Source: Arthrobacter sp. zg-Y20
GTDB taxonomy: Bacteria; Actinomycetota; Actinomycetes; Actinomycetales; Micrococcaceae
Direction: 5' to 3'
DNA: 64,000 bases
Assembly (NCBI RefSeq): GCF_030142075.1
Contig: NZ_CP126241.1
Span: forward strand, 3,410,001-3,474,000
Part shown: positions 17,078 through 25,711 of the stretch, piece by piece
How positions within the stretch are numbered: position 1 is the first letter of the stretch
Layout: each line of letters opens with the position of its first letter
The notes under the pieces: model-generated
Told to the model about the DNA's origin: nothing
Databases searched by the model: none
What the model saw: only the letters and a program-made list of their open reading frames with translations
Made by a program: the position numbers and the translations under genes

Positions 17078-17461
17078 GTGCTGATTGCCGCAGCTATCCT
17101 CGCCGTCGTCGCAGCGGCCGTTGCCTTCTATTTCTTTATGCTCGAATCCCTGCGCTGGACCGAGCCGGACACGGTGGCCATCTTTCAGCTGCGGGGCGCG
17201 GGCACTCCAGCCGCCACGGCGCAGCTTGCCTACAACCTGGGCTTCTACAACCTTTTCCTGGCTGTGGGGGCCGGGCTGGGGGTAGTGCTGCTGGTGGCCG
17301 GCAATCCGGTGGCCGGGCTGACCCTGATGACGTTCACCACTGCCTGCATGCTGCTGGCTTCCGTAGTGCTTGCCCTCAGTGACCGGCGGCTGGGACGGCT
17401 GTCCCTGATCCAGGGCGGGCCCGCAGCCTTTTCCCTGGTTTTTTCGCTGCTCGGGACCTGA
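17078..17461 (+). CDS. DUF1304 family membrane protein
   Basis: 127 residues with four hydrophobic segments. The hallmark region AYNLGFYNLFLAVGA and the short MLESLRW motif after TM1 fit DUF1304, a small four-helix membrane family of unknown function. GTG 17078 follows AGGGAG by five bases. It is convergent with alkA and has no operon partners. Confidence 0.85.
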   Translation: MLIAAAILAVVAAAVAFYFFMLESLRWTEPDTVAIFQLRGAGTPAATAQLAYNLGFYNLFLAVGAGLGVVLLVAGNPVAGLTLMTFTTACMLLASVVLALSDRRLGRLSLIQGGPAAFSLVFSLLGT

Positions 17462-17483
17462 GCGGTTAGGCCTCGGCTGACGT

Positions 17484-18461
17484 CTATGCCCCGGAGGGTG
17501 CCGGGGCGTAAGCCGCCTGAGTCCACAGGTGGAACAAGGCGTAGGAGCGCCACGGGCGCCACGGCTGGGACAGCCGGGCCGCTTCGCGTCCGGTTCCGAC
17601 TCCGAGCGCGCGCTTGAGCACCAGATCGTCGGCAGGATACGCGTCCCGGTCCCCCAGCACACGCACCGCCAAGTAGTCGGCCGTCCACGGGCCGATGCCC
17701 GGCTGGGCCAGCAATCCTGCCCGGACCTGCCCCGGATCGGCACCCGGCTGCAGCGGCAGCCCGGCGGCGACGGCAGCGGCCAGGGCCCTGACGGTCCTGG
17801 CCCTGGCGTGCGTGATCTTTACGGCCGCCTGGATCTCCTCCGCCGGGACCGCGGCGAGCCGGTGCGCGGAGGGGAAGGCAGTGAGTCCTGCCGGGCCGGG
17901 CTCGCCGAAGGCTGCCACCAGGCGGGCACCGAAGGTTCGGGCCGCGGCGAGGGATACCTGCTGGCCGAGGACCGTTTGGATCCCGGTCTCGAAGCCGTCC
18001 GTGGAGCCGGGCACCCGCAGGCCGGGATGCCGCCGGACCAGCGGCGCCAGCACATCAAATCGGGCGAGGAAGGGATCCACCACGCCCGGATTTGCGTCCA
18101 GGTCCAGCCAGGCCCGGACCGTCGTGATGAGGGCGGCTTCCTCCGGCTGCGGCAGCGCCGGTGCTTCCAGGTCCACCCCGTCCGGGTGCAGGTGGACCTT
18201 CAGCGGAACCACTGTGGATCCAACCGTCAGCAGCCGTTCCACGCCCACTCCGCCGCCGGGCTTCGGCGTTACCCGTTCCAGCCCCGGGACGGCGTGGGCG
18301 AGCAGTGCGCTGGCCAGCGGCGCCCAGGCCAGCGGTCCCCGGAAGGGCAGGCTGCGGGTACGCGCGCCGCCGCGCGCGCCGCCGGCCGCGCCGCCGGCCG
18401 TTCCGCCGTCGAACTTTTCTTCCCCTGTTCCTTTCCCCGTTTCTTCCCCCGTCAGCGTCAT
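17484..18461 (-). CDS. alkA: DNA-3-methyladenine glycosylase II (AlkA-type)
   Basis: 325 residues. It excises alkylated purines (3-methyladenine and others). An N-terminal Gly/Ala-rich tail of about 35 residues is unusual. The helix-hairpin-helix LLAQPGIGPWTADYL (about 250-264) is followed by the catalytic Asp in AYPADDLVLKRAL (Asp about 279, equivalent to E. coli AlkA Asp238). The Ada regulatory/methyltransferase and AraC domains often fused to AlkA are absent. The ATG overlaps the alkB stop codon by 4 bp, so it is the last gene of the sigma-ogt-alkB-alkA unit. Confidence 0.9.
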   Translation of the reverse strand: MTLTGEETGKGTGEEKFDGGTAGGAAGGARGGARTRSLPFRGPLAWAPLASALLAHAVPGLERVTPKPGGGVGVERLLTVGSTVVPLKVHLHPDGVDLEAPALPQPEEAALITTVRAWLDLDANPGVVDPFLARFDVLAPLVRRHPGLRVPGSTDGFETGIQTVLGQQVSLAAARTFGARLVAAFGEPGPAGLTAFPSAHRLAAVPAEEIQAAVKITHARARTVRALAAAVAAGLPLQPGADPGQVRAGLLAQPGIGPWTADYLAVRVLGDRDAYPADDLVLKRALGVGTGREAARLSQPWRPWRSYALFHLWTQAAYAPAPSGA

Positions 18462-19144
18462 CCGCTGAGGCCGGTCATGCGCAGGGTGATGTTGATCCGG
18501 CCGGTGGCCAGTCCCGACTCCGGGTCCGCGGTTCCGGCCACAGTGCGCGGGACACCGTGGTAGGCGAACCGGGACGGTCCGCCGAAGACAAACAGGTCAC
18601 CGGACTCCAGCTCCAGGTCCGTGTAGGGACGGTTGCGGGTTTCGGTGTTGCCGAAGCGGAAGACACAGGTATCGCCGATGCTGATGGAAACCACCGGGGC
18701 ACTGGACTTTTCATCCTTGTCCTGGTGCATCCCCATATGCGCGCCCTCGGCATAGTAATTAATCAGCGCAGTGTCCGTCGTGTAATTCTCCGGGCGGAAG
18801 TCCTCCCTCGCGTAGCTGCCGTCCGCCTGCCGGTAGGCCTCTTTGAGCGCGTCGCGGCCCAGCTGCACCAGCCAGTCGGGCAGCTCCGCGACGCGCCCGC
18901 CGCCGGCGTCGTCGGCCGTGCGCGTGTACTTGTACGGCTGCCAGTGCCAGCCCAGGCACACCGTCTGGACCGACATGGGATGCCCGCCGGGCAGCACTGC
19001 CGACCGCATCGGCACCGGTCCGATGGCCCACTGACGGCACGCTTCAACAATGGATCGCTGCTGTCCCGGCGGCAACCAGCCGGGCACATGCACCGCCCCG
19101 ACGGCGGGTTCGGAGCGTTCGCGGGGGAAAAGGGAGGAGCTCAT
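18458..19144 (-). CDS. alkB: AlkB-type 2-oxoglutarate/Fe(II) dioxygenase
   Basis: 228 residues. It oxidatively demethylates 1-methyladenine and 3-methylcytosine. Iron ligands are HQD (His140, Asp142) and His196 in AYHGVPR; the 2-oxoglutarate-binding Arg pair lies in RINITLR near the C-terminus. NYYAEGAHMGMHQDKDE is close to the AlkB consensus. It overlaps ogt upstream and alkA downstream by 4 bp each, so the three repair enzymes are translationally coupled. Confidence 0.93.
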   Translation of the reverse strand: MSSSLFPRERSEPAVGAVHVPGWLPPGQQRSIVEACRQWAIGPVPMRSAVLPGGHPMSVQTVCLGWHWQPYKYTRTADDAGGGRVAELPDWLVQLGRDALKEAYRQADGSYAREDFRPENYTTDTALINYYAEGAHMGMHQDKDEKSSAPVVSISIGDTCVFRFGNTETRNRPYTDLELESGDLFVFGGPSRFAYHGVPRTVAGTADPESGLATGRINITLRMTGLSG

Positions 19145-19809
19145 GCGGCGGCTTCCAGGTCGAGGAGGGTTTTCTTGACAGCCGGGCCGCCGCGGTAACC
19201 GCCGGTGGTTCCGTCGGAGCGCAGCACGCGGTGACAGGGAATCACCAGCGGCAGGGGGTTGCGGCCGCAGGCGGTGCCCACGGCGCGGACGGCCCCGGGG
19301 TTGCCGGTCAGGGCTGCTATGCCTGCATAGGTCGCCGTGCGCCCGTAGGCGATCCCCTGCAGCGCCTCGACAACCGTCCGCCGGTAGCCGGTGGTCAGCC
19401 GCAGGTCCAAGGCGAGGTCGAAGCTGCGCCTGCTGCCCTCGAAATACCCGCGCAGCTGGGCAGCGGGTTCTGCCAGCCGCTCCGGCGCTTCCAGCAGCCG
19501 CGGACTGATTCGGGTGCTGAGGTCCTGCAGCACGGTATCCACTCCTTCACATTCGAAGGCCACCCGCACCAGGCCAGCCTCGGTGGCGGCAAGGATGAGT
19601 CCGCCCACCGGACTGTCCACCACGGTGTAGGCCACATCCAGCACCCCGGCGGCCTGCGCGTCCTCTGCCAAGCGGGAATGCAGGGCGGCGAGGGCGGCGG
19701 TTTCCCGCGGATCAGCGGCGGCTTCGCCCGCAGCGGCAAGAACGGGTTCGGGCACGGACGCTGCGGGGAGATTGAATGCGGGCACATTGAACAGGTCAAA
19801 GGACGCCAT
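19141..19809 (-). CDS. ogt: O6-methylguanine/O4-methylthymine-DNA methyltransferase (Ogt)
   Basis: 222 residues. The suicide methyl acceptor is Cys192 in the canonical IPCHRV; GTACGRNPLPL and GYRGG complete the C-terminal domain, and YTVVDSPVGGLILAAT marks the N-terminal ribonuclease-like domain. The first 60 residues are an unusual Ala-rich extension. ATG 19809 is chosen for the strong GGAGGA five bases upstream, giving a 14-bp overlap with the sigma gene. It is coupled to alkB by a 4-bp overlap. Confidence 0.93.
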   Translation of the reverse strand: MASFDLFNVPAFNLPAASVPEPVLAAAGEAAADPRETAALAALHSRLAEDAQAAGVLDVAYTVVDSPVGGLILAATEAGLVRVAFECEGVDTVLQDLSTRISPRLLEAPERLAEPAAQLRGYFEGSRRSFDLALDLRLTTGYRRTVVEALQGIAYGRTATYAGIAALTGNPGAVRAVGTACGRNPLPLVIPCHRVLRSDGTTGGYRGGPAVKKTLLDLEAAA

Positions 19810-20275
19810 TGCTGTCCTCCTTATACAGGGCACGGAGTTTCTTGATGCCGTCGGCGGCGGATCGGCGGCAGGCCGCTTCGCTGCTTCCGAGCACCCGGGC
19901 CACCTCGGCGTACGGGAGCCCGGCCAGATGGTGGTAGGCGAGCGCCTCCCGCTGCCGGACAGGCAGGGTCTTCAACGCAAACCACAGCCCGTCGGTGTCG
20001 GCCGGTACGGGAGCGGGTGTATCCGGAACCGCCTCCACCGGCAGCGGGCTGCGGGCGGTGCTCCGGTGCTGGTCCACTGCCTTGCGCTTGGCAATGGTGA
20101 CCAGCCAGGCCTGCACGTTGGCCCCTTCGGGCAGGTCCGGATAGGCGCGCAGTGCCGCCAGGAAGGTTTCGGACCACGCGTCCTCGGCCTGATCCGGCCC
20201 CAACACGGCGCGGCAGACCCGCAGCACGGCCGCGCCGTGCTCCCGGACAATCTGCTCAAAGGGTTTCACTTCCAC
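19796..20275 (-). CDS. ECF-type RNA polymerase sigma factor heading the alkylation-repair operon
   Basis: 159 residues with region 2 (about 8-75: DAWSETFLAALRAYPDL, then NVQAWLVTIAKRKAVDQHR) and region 4 (about 105-155: LPVRQREALAYHHLAGLPYAEVARVLG). No anti-sigma factor or extra regulatory domain is seen nearby. It overlaps ogt by 14 bp and is the first gene of the operon, so it probably controls, or is co-induced with, DNA-alkylation repair. A CGTCTA element six bases before its GTG start is a possible own-promoter -10, which would make it autoregulated and leaderless. Confidence 0.88.
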   Translation of the reverse strand: MEVKPFEQIVREHGAAVLRVCRAVLGPDQAEDAWSETFLAALRAYPDLPEGANVQAWLVTIAKRKAVDQHRSTARSPLPVEAVPDTPAPVPADTDGLWFALKTLPVRQREALAYHHLAGLPYAEVARVLGSSEAACRRSAADGIKKLRALYKEDSNGVL

Positions 20276-20281
20276 ATACGG

Positions 20282-20304
20282 TAGACGGTTTCAGCGGACG
20301 GTTT
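20282..20304 (-). promoter_or_regulatory. Possible ECF-type promoter of the sigma-ogt-alkB-alkA operon
   Basis: Reading on the minus strand, AAACCGTC occurs twice, 13 bases apart (20304-20297 and 20291-20284). The second copy runs into CGTCTA (20287-20282), which ends six bases before the GTG start. CGTCTA resembles ECF -10 elements. The -35 partner is unclear. Confidence 0.35.
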
Positions 20305-20415
20305 GTGAGCCCGGTGCCGGAAATCGGTCCACGGGCCGCCGGCTGTGGCTAGACTGCCTCCTACATCGCAGCGATCAGCCGCCCGAAGATGCAGCAGAGA
20401 TCAAAGGAGATCCTT

Positions 20416-21969
20416 ATGCAGAACCTCGCCGGAATCCTCACGGAAACCGCAGCCCGCTTTCCGGAGCGGACTGCCCTGAAACTCGACGACACAGTGGTGT
20501 CCTACGCCGCCCTGGACGCGATGAGCGCCAAGGTAGCCGGACTCCTGGCCGCCCGCGGGGTGGTGCCGGGTGAGCGCGTCGGCCTGGTGATGCCCAACAT
20601 TCCGCAGATGGCCTTCGTGTATTACGGTGTCTTGCGCTACGGCGCCGTGGTTGTCCCCATGAATCCGCTGCTGAAGGCGCGCGAGGTCGCCTACCACCTG
20701 CAGGACTCCGGTGCCCGGCTGGTTTTCGCCTGGGAGGGCGTGGCCGGTGAAGTCTCTGCCGGAGCAGAAGAGGCCGACGGCGGCGTGGAAGTGGTGACGG
20801 TGGACTCCTCCTCTTTCATGGGGCTGCTGGCGGGTGCGGATTCCCGGCCGGACCTGGCGGAGGTGGACGGTGACGACATCGCGGTGATCCTCTACACCTC
20901 GGGCACTACAGGACGGCCGAAGGGTGCTGCCCTGACGCACCGCAACCTGCGCAGCAACGCCATCGTGTCCAGGTCCCTGCTGGATACCCGGGAAACCGAT
21001 GTGATCTTCGGCGGGCTGCCGTTCTTCCACGTGTTCGGCCAGACCGCCGCGTTGAACTCGGCCCTGCTCGCGGGCGCGTCCATCAGCCTGCTGCCCCGGT
21101 TTGATGCCGGCAAGGCCCTGGAAATCATCGAACGCGACGGCGTGACGATCTTTGAGGGTGTCCCCACCATGTACGTGGGCATGCTCCGCCATCCGGCCGT
21201 GAAGGACACCAAGCTCTCCTCGCTGCGCGGCGCTATCACCGGCGGTTCGGCAATGCCGCTGGAGGTGCTGCACGAGTTCGAGGACGTGTTCGGCATCCAA
21301 CTGCTGGAGGGTTACGGACTCTCTGAAACCTCGCCCATCGTCTCCTTTAATCTTCCCGGCGAGGGACGGCGTGCCGGCTCCATCGGCAAGGCCGTGGACG
21401 GCATGGAGGTGCGAATGCTGGATCCCGACGGCGCGGACGTCCCCGTGGGAGAGATTGGCGAACTCTCCGTCCGCGGCGAGGGTGTCATGAAGGGCTACTG
21501 GCGGAACGACGACGCCACTGCCGCAGCCATTCCCGACGGCTGGTTCCGCACCGGGGACCTGGCCCGGTTCGACGAGGAGGGCAACATCTACATTGTGGAC
21601 CGCAAGAAGGACATGATCCTGCGCGGCGGCTACAACGTGTATCCGCGCGAGGTCGAGGAAGTGCTGTACGAGCATCCTGCCGTTTCCGAGGCGGCCGTGA
21701 TCGGTGTTCCGGATCCGCTGCACGGCGAGGAAATCGTGGCTGTGGTGGGCCTTCGGGAAGAAGCCGTTCCGGCCGACGACGCCGCACGCGAAGCCCTGCT
21801 GGCGGACATCGCCCAGTTCGCCAAGGACCGGCTGGCCGCCTACAAGTACCCGCGCCGCATCGAACTCACCGACGCTCTCCCCAAGGGGCCCACGGGCAAG
21901 ATCCTCAAGCGCGAAATCAAGGTCTCCGCCCCTCCCCGCCCGCTTCTGGACGAAACCCCCACGGCGTAG
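20416..21969 (+). CDS. Long-chain fatty acid--CoA ligase (AMP-binding family)
   Basis: 517 residues of the adenylate-forming superfamily, making acyl-CoA from a carboxylic acid, ATP and CoA. Visible motifs: the P-loop YTSGTTGRPKGAALTHRN (about 165), GYGLSETSP (about 305), the hinge GWFRTGDLARFDEEG...DRKKDM (about 375-405) and the adenylation Lys in PTGKILKREI (about 498). Overall it looks like FadD/FadD13-type medium- to long-chain ligases. ATG 20416 follows AAAGGAGA. TAGACT at 20350-20355 is a possible -10. It is divergent from the repair operon and alone. Confidence 0.88.
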   Translation: MQNLAGILTETAARFPERTALKLDDTVVSYAALDAMSAKVAGLLAARGVVPGERVGLVMPNIPQMAFVYYGVLRYGAVVVPMNPLLKAREVAYHLQDSGARLVFAWEGVAGEVSAGAEEADGGVEVVTVDSSSFMGLLAGADSRPDLAEVDGDDIAVILYTSGTTGRPKGAALTHRNLRSNAIVSRSLLDTRETDVIFGGLPFFHVFGQTAALNSALLAGASISLLPRFDAGKALEIIERDGVTIFEGVPTMYVGMLRHPAVKDTKLSSLRGAITGGSAMPLEVLHEFEDVFGIQLLEGYGLSETSPIVSFNLPGEGRRAGSIGKAVDGMEVRMLDPDGADVPVGEIGELSVRGEGVMKGYWRNDDATAAAIPDGWFRTGDLARFDEEGNIYIVDRKKDMILRGGYNVYPREVEEVLYEHPAVSEAAVIGVPDPLHGEEIVAVVGLREEAVPADDAAREALLADIAQFAKDRLAAYKYPRRIELTDALPKGPTGKILKREIKVSAPPRPLLDETPTA

Positions 21970-21972
21970 GTC

Positions 21973-22950
21973 TCAGGAGTACGGCTCGACGTCGGCGGCA
22001 GCTTCGCCCGGAAGCCCGGCAGGTTCGTCGGAGCGGACCAGCACTACGCCGGCAACAATCAGGGCCCCGCCGGCCAGCTGTACCGGGCGTGGCAGCTCCG
22101 CAAGGAGCAGCCACGCCCACAGCACGGCAAAAAGCACTTCGGTCAATGAAACGAAGGAGGCCACGCGTGAGCCCAGGGCCCGCGCGGCGATGATGCCGGT
22201 GACGTAGGCCAATACGGTGGAGAACAGAACCAGTCCGGCCACGGGCACCCACCAGGTGGTGTGCCAGCCGCCCAGTTCCACTCCGGCTGTGCTGAAGCCC
22301 AGGGGAAGAATCCCTATCACGCCGAGCAGTGCCATGGTGGCGCCGCCCACGAGCATACCCCCGGTGGCGAGGACCAGCGGTGGAAGCGAGTCATTCTGCT
22401 TGGCGGTGATGAAGAAGTAGATGGCCAGGCAGACCGCGGCGGCCAGGCCCCACAGCACACCCACAGGATCTATCTGGATGCTGCCGCCTAGGTCCAGCAC
22501 CAGGACCAGCCCTGCGATGGCTGCCAGGGCACCGAGGATGGTGCGGATACCGGGACGGCGCCGGGTGGCGGCCCAAATCCACAGCACCATCAGCACCGGT
22601 GCCAGGAATTCCAGCAGAAGCGCCACACCCACCGAGAGGCGTTCCACAGCGTTGAAGTAGAAAAACTGGCAGCCGGCCACCCCGATGAATCCGAACAGCA
22701 CGATGGTGCGCCAGTTGCCGCGTACCTGTTCCCAGCGGCCGTGCAGCGCAATAAAGGCGGGGACAGCCAGGACCGCCGCGGCTCCAAGCATCCGCACGGC
22801 AACGGCACCGGCAGTGGTCCACCCGGTTTCCAGCAGGGACTTGGCGAAGGAGCCGGAGAGCCCAAAGACGGCGGATGAGGACAGGGCAATTACCAGCCCG
22901 GAAACGCTTGCGGGCAGCGCCTTGGGGGCGGCTGTCTGCTCTGGCTCCAT
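21973..22950 (-). CDS. EamA/DMT family exporter
   Basis: 325 residues with ten hydrophobic segments in two five-helix EamA repeats, the drug/metabolite transporter fold. The start follows GGAGGAG. It ends three bases past the convergent acyl-CoA ligase stop. Members export amino acids, nucleosides or drugs; the substrate is not deducible. It is monocistronic. Confidence 0.85.
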   Translation of the reverse strand: MEPEQTAAPKALPASVSGLVIALSSSAVFGLSGSFAKSLLETGWTTAGAVAVRMLGAAAVLAVPAFIALHGRWEQVRGNWRTIVLFGFIGVAGCQFFYFNAVERLSVGVALLLEFLAPVLMVLWIWAATRRRPGIRTILGALAAIAGLVLVLDLGGSIQIDPVGVLWGLAAAVCLAIYFFITAKQNDSLPPLVLATGGMLVGGATMALLGVIGILPLGFSTAGVELGGWHTTWWVPVAGLVLFSTVLAYVTGIIAARALGSRVASFVSLTEVLFAVLWAWLLLAELPRPVQLAGGALIVAGVVLVRSDEPAGLPGEAAADVEPYS

Positions 22951-23250
22951 GGGTCTCCTCCGGACTGGTTCCCGGTACCGTGCCGGGAGGGAACAACGAC
23001 GGCGACGCTACCCCGGGGCGGGACGGGTTTCAATACATCTGCACCCCCGACCACTCGGTGCGGTTGCCGTATCCATCGCGGACGGATATGGCAACCATCC
23101 GTTCCTGCACAGTGCGCCCGGTCAGATGGCAACCCCTCGGCCGCCAAATCGGAGCCATGCACGGCAGAACCCCCGCAGGCGACGGCGAGGTGCCTAGGGT
23201 TGATGGGTCAAGAAGACGGCGCCTCCAATCTTCCCCGGGATTTTCCTGCC
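22951..23250. other. 300-base gap upstream of the EamA exporter
   Basis: It holds the EamA ribosome site, an imperfect hairpin (TCCCGG...CCGGGA, about 22970-22990) that would lie in the EamA mRNA leader, and the possible 42-codon gene at 23030-23158 on the minus strand. Nothing else was recognised. Confidence 0.45.
23030..23158 (-). CDS. Possible small protein (42 aa)
   Basis: An unrecognised short frame below usual gene-finder cutoffs. It starts MAPIWRPRGC and ends SVRDGYGNRTEWSGVQMY, a composition unlike random frames here, with about 70% GC3. A GGGGG run ten bases before the ATG is a weak ribosome site. The tail is reminiscent of the last strand of glyoxalase/VOC proteins, so a fragment of a lost VOC gene is an alternative. 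Upstream and downstream frames do not extend it. Confidence 0.4.
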   Translation of the reverse strand: MAPIWRPRGCHLTGRTVQERMVAISVRDGYGNRTEWSGVQMY

Positions 23251-23622
23251 ATGAAGCAGAAACTGATTACCCTTGTCAGTCAGCGCACCGCCTGGCTCCT
23301 CCTGGCCGTATGCATAGCCTTCTGGGTGGTTTCCGCCGCCGGGTTCCTTGAGGCGCCGCTCGGCACCCCGGCTGCCCTGATGTTCCTCTGGATGTACTGC
23401 AACCTCATGGTTGCGTTGGCCACCACCCTGGCCGCGGCAGCCGCCGTCGCCGCCCTGGTCCTGCACCGCAGCGCGAAGACGACGGCGCGTGAACGGGGAC
23501 GCGGCCCTGCAGCGGGACAGGAGCCGGTGCAGGAGCCGGTGCAGGAGGACGGCGAGGCGGGGACTGCCGCTCCGGACCATTCCGTCACCTCACTTCGCAA
23601 CCTGCTGGCACGGAGGCGCTAA
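23251..23622 (+). CDS. Hypothetical two-helix membrane protein
   Basis: About 123 residues, unassigned. Two hydrophobic segments (LLLAVCIAFWVVSAAGF, and LMVALATTLAAAAAVAALVL around 55-75) are joined by a short loop and followed by a charged tail with a repeated QEPV unit. ATG 23251 (MKQKLITLV) puts a basic end before TM1; TTG 23200 or ATG 23203 are in frame and cannot be excluded because no start has a strong ribosome site. Confidence 0.6.
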   Translation: MKQKLITLVSQRTAWLLLAVCIAFWVVSAAGFLEAPLGTPAALMFLWMYCNLMVALATTLAAAAAVAALVLHRSAKTTARERGRGPAAGQEPVQEPVQEDGEAGTAAPDHSVTSLRNLLARRR

Positions 23623-23787
23623 CCGCCTTCCCCCGCCGCCGGACCTTATACCTTCTGCTCTCTGCGCATTTCAAGGAGCAGCAGCAAAACAAGTGGTCCG
23701 GACTCTTGATAACAGGTGGCCGCTCTGGTGTCCTGTTCAGGCGGTCCAGCAGAGGGCCGGACCTGCGGCTGAAATACCTGCCCGCCC

Positions 23788-24570
23788 ATGCGCTCCTCCA
23801 GCAGCCCTCCCCTGTCCCTGCACCACTTCGAAGAAGCCCGCCAGGCCCGCGGGGACCTGCAGCAGGCGCTGCACAACGAACTGGTCCTTAAGTACCGCGA
23901 CATAGCCGAAACCGCTGCCGCCGCCTACGCGGGCCGCGGCCGTGAACTGGCCGACCTGCGCCAGGTGGCCTACATGGGATTGATCAAGGCCGTCCGGCGC
24001 TTCGACCCGGCGGTCGGTCCGCATTTCCCGGCCTTCGCCGTGCCCACCATCCACGGCGAGCTTAAGCGGTACCTGCGCGACCATTCCTGGGTGGTACGCC
24101 CGCCGCGCCACCTGCAGGACCTCCGCACCGCCATCGCCCGGCTGCAGCCGGAGCTGTTCCAGTCACTGGGGCATGCGCCCTCGCTCTGCGAACTGTCCGA
24201 GGCGCTGGGCGTGGACGCCAAAACGGTTGCCGAGGCGCTGAACTGCCAAAGCAGCCTGCGGCCGGAATCACTGGACGCCATCGCCGGCACCACCGGCGCG
24301 GAACGGTGGGCTTCGGCCGACGGGCGGCTGGAACACGCGGAAAACCTCGCCATGCTCCGCCGGGCCGTGCGGAACCTGACGGATGCTGACAAGGAACTGC
24401 TGTTCCGGCGGTATTTCCACGAGGAATCACAGCAGGCCATCGGTACCCGGCTGGGCCTGACCCAAATGCAGGTTTCCCGGCGGCTCGCCCGGATCCTGGT
24501 GCAGTTGCAGCACGAGCTGCTCGGCCCTTCAGAAGCCGCCGCAAACGCGGCCCGCCCGGCAACTGCCTGA
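23788..24570 (+). CDS. SigB/SigF-type RNA polymerase sigma factor
   Basis: 260 residues with regions 2, 3 and 4 of the SigF/SigB/WhiG stress and sporulation group. Region 2 is ELADLRQVAYMGLIKAVRRFDP...FAVPTIHGELKRYLRDHSW; region 3 is around PSLCELSEALGVDAKTVAEAL; region 4 ends QAIGTRLGLTQMQVSRRLARIL. Such factors usually answer general or osmotic stress through anti-sigma partners; none is adjacent here. The start ATG lacks a clear ribosome site. A GTCT/GGGTAT promoter-like sequence of the type these factors read occurs at 44354. Confidence 0.88.
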   Translation: MRSSSSPPLSLHHFEEARQARGDLQQALHNELVLKYRDIAETAAAAYAGRGRELADLRQVAYMGLIKAVRRFDPAVGPHFPAFAVPTIHGELKRYLRDHSWVVRPPRHLQDLRTAIARLQPELFQSLGHAPSLCELSEALGVDAKTVAEALNCQSSLRPESLDAIAGTTGAERWASADGRLEHAENLAMLRRAVRNLTDADKELLFRRYFHEESQQAIGTRLGLTQMQVSRRLARILVQLQHELLGPSEAAANAARPATA

Positions 24571-24615
24571 CCCGCCGGAACCCTCTGAACCGCCCGCGCG
24601 CCCGTGGGCCAGTGC

Positions 24616-25557
24616 CTACAGGGCGTCGAGCTTATCGACGGCGGCCAGGACATCTTCCACCGTGACAGCCATAAGCGCCGGGTCGGGATCCACGGCGAAG
24701 GTGTCTCCGCGGCGGCGGCTTTCATCTGTCAGGGCAATGTGCGGGCCCGGCGGCGGACCCCATTCTGCTACCGGCGCCGGGCCAAACAGCACCACCGACG
24801 GCCGGGCGTAGGCCGAGGCCAGATGGGCAGCACCAGTGTCTGCCGAGACCACCAGACGGGCGCAGGCGATCAGGGCGGCGAACTCCGCCAGCCCCAGCTC
24901 GCCGGCCACCACTGAGTCCGCATCCAGCCCGGCAGCCTCCGCCACGGCAAGTGCCCGCGGCCGTTCGGAGCTGCTGCCTGTCAGCAGGACCTGTCCGCCG
25001 GCGGCATCGAGTTCCCGGGCGACGTCCGCGAACCGGCCCGCGGGCCACAGCCTGCTGCCGTAGGCGGCACCCACATGGAGCACTACGGCCCCGGGGACGG
25101 ATACCGCCGCGGCCGGCGGGTCCAACCGGTAATCCAGCGGATCGGCTGGAATTCCGTGCCACGACAACAGACCGGCCCAGCGCTCCCGTTCATGCACGCC
25201 GTCCTTCCAGGGCGGACCGTCCCATCCCGGCCCGGCGTGGCCGATCAGCCGGGCCGGCTTCAGTGCTTCCAACCGGCCGCAGCTTTCCGGGCCCCGGCCA
25301 TGCAGGTTCACTGCCACGTCCACCTGTCCGGGCGGCAGGTCAATGGGCACGTCCAGGCCGTGCAGCGGCAGCAGGCCATCCACGGCGCCGGTCAGCGGCA
25401 GCAGCGGGCGCAGCCATTCCTGCGCTGCGTATCGGATGCGGTGTCCGGGGAAGGCCCTGCGCAGGGCCTTAAGGGCCGGGACTGCCACCAGCAGGTCCCC
25501 GAGTTTCAGGGCCCGCAGGACCAGGAGTTCGGGGCGGTCCGATGCCTGCTCGGGCAT
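24616..25557 (-). CDS. Glycosyltransferase family 9 (heptosyltransferase-like)
   Basis: 313 residues with the two-Rossmann GT9 layout: N-terminal LVLRALKLGDLLVAVPALKALR, then VLHVGAAYGSRLWPAGRFADVA and the C-terminal sugar-nucleotide site LVVSADTGAAHLASAYARPSVVLFGPAP. GT9 enzymes transfer heptose from ADP-heptose in Gram-negatives; in actinobacteria the acceptor is unknown. It is divergent from the gmhB operon across 154 bases and should belong to the same glycan pathway. Confidence 0.88.
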   Translation of the reverse strand: MPEQASDRPELLVLRALKLGDLLVAVPALKALRRAFPGHRIRYAAQEWLRPLLPLTGAVDGLLPLHGLDVPIDLPPGQVDVAVNLHGRGPESCGRLEALKPARLIGHAGPGWDGPPWKDGVHERERWAGLLSWHGIPADPLDYRLDPPAAAVSVPGAVVLHVGAAYGSRLWPAGRFADVARELDAAGGQVLLTGSSSERPRALAVAEAAGLDADSVVAGELGLAEFAALIACARLVVSADTGAAHLASAYARPSVVLFGPAPVAEWGPPPGPHIALTDESRRRGDTFAVDPDPALMAVTVEDVLAAVDKLDAL

Positions 25558-25711
25558 GGTTCAGGGTCCTTCCGATTGAGGATTGGAGGCACATCCTGCC
25601 AGATCAGCGGCCCGCCCGGTACAGGTGTGTTCCCCCGTGGCTGGAGGCACCCCCGGAAAAAGATGTGGCTGCGGGTGTTTAGCAGCAGTGCCGAAGGGGG
25701 ACAGAGGCGGT

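Noticed and set aside
18350-18460. CG-rich repeats in the 5-prime part of alkA as a site-specific recombination or attachment site
   Set aside because: They encode a Gly/Ala/Arg-rich tail and show no integrase or duplicated flank.
20401-21723. Open frame of about 440 codons antisense to the acyl-CoA ligase
   Set aside because: The plus-strand ligase has every adenylate-forming motif and a strong ribosome site. The antisense product is His/Gln/Gly-rich shadow sequence.
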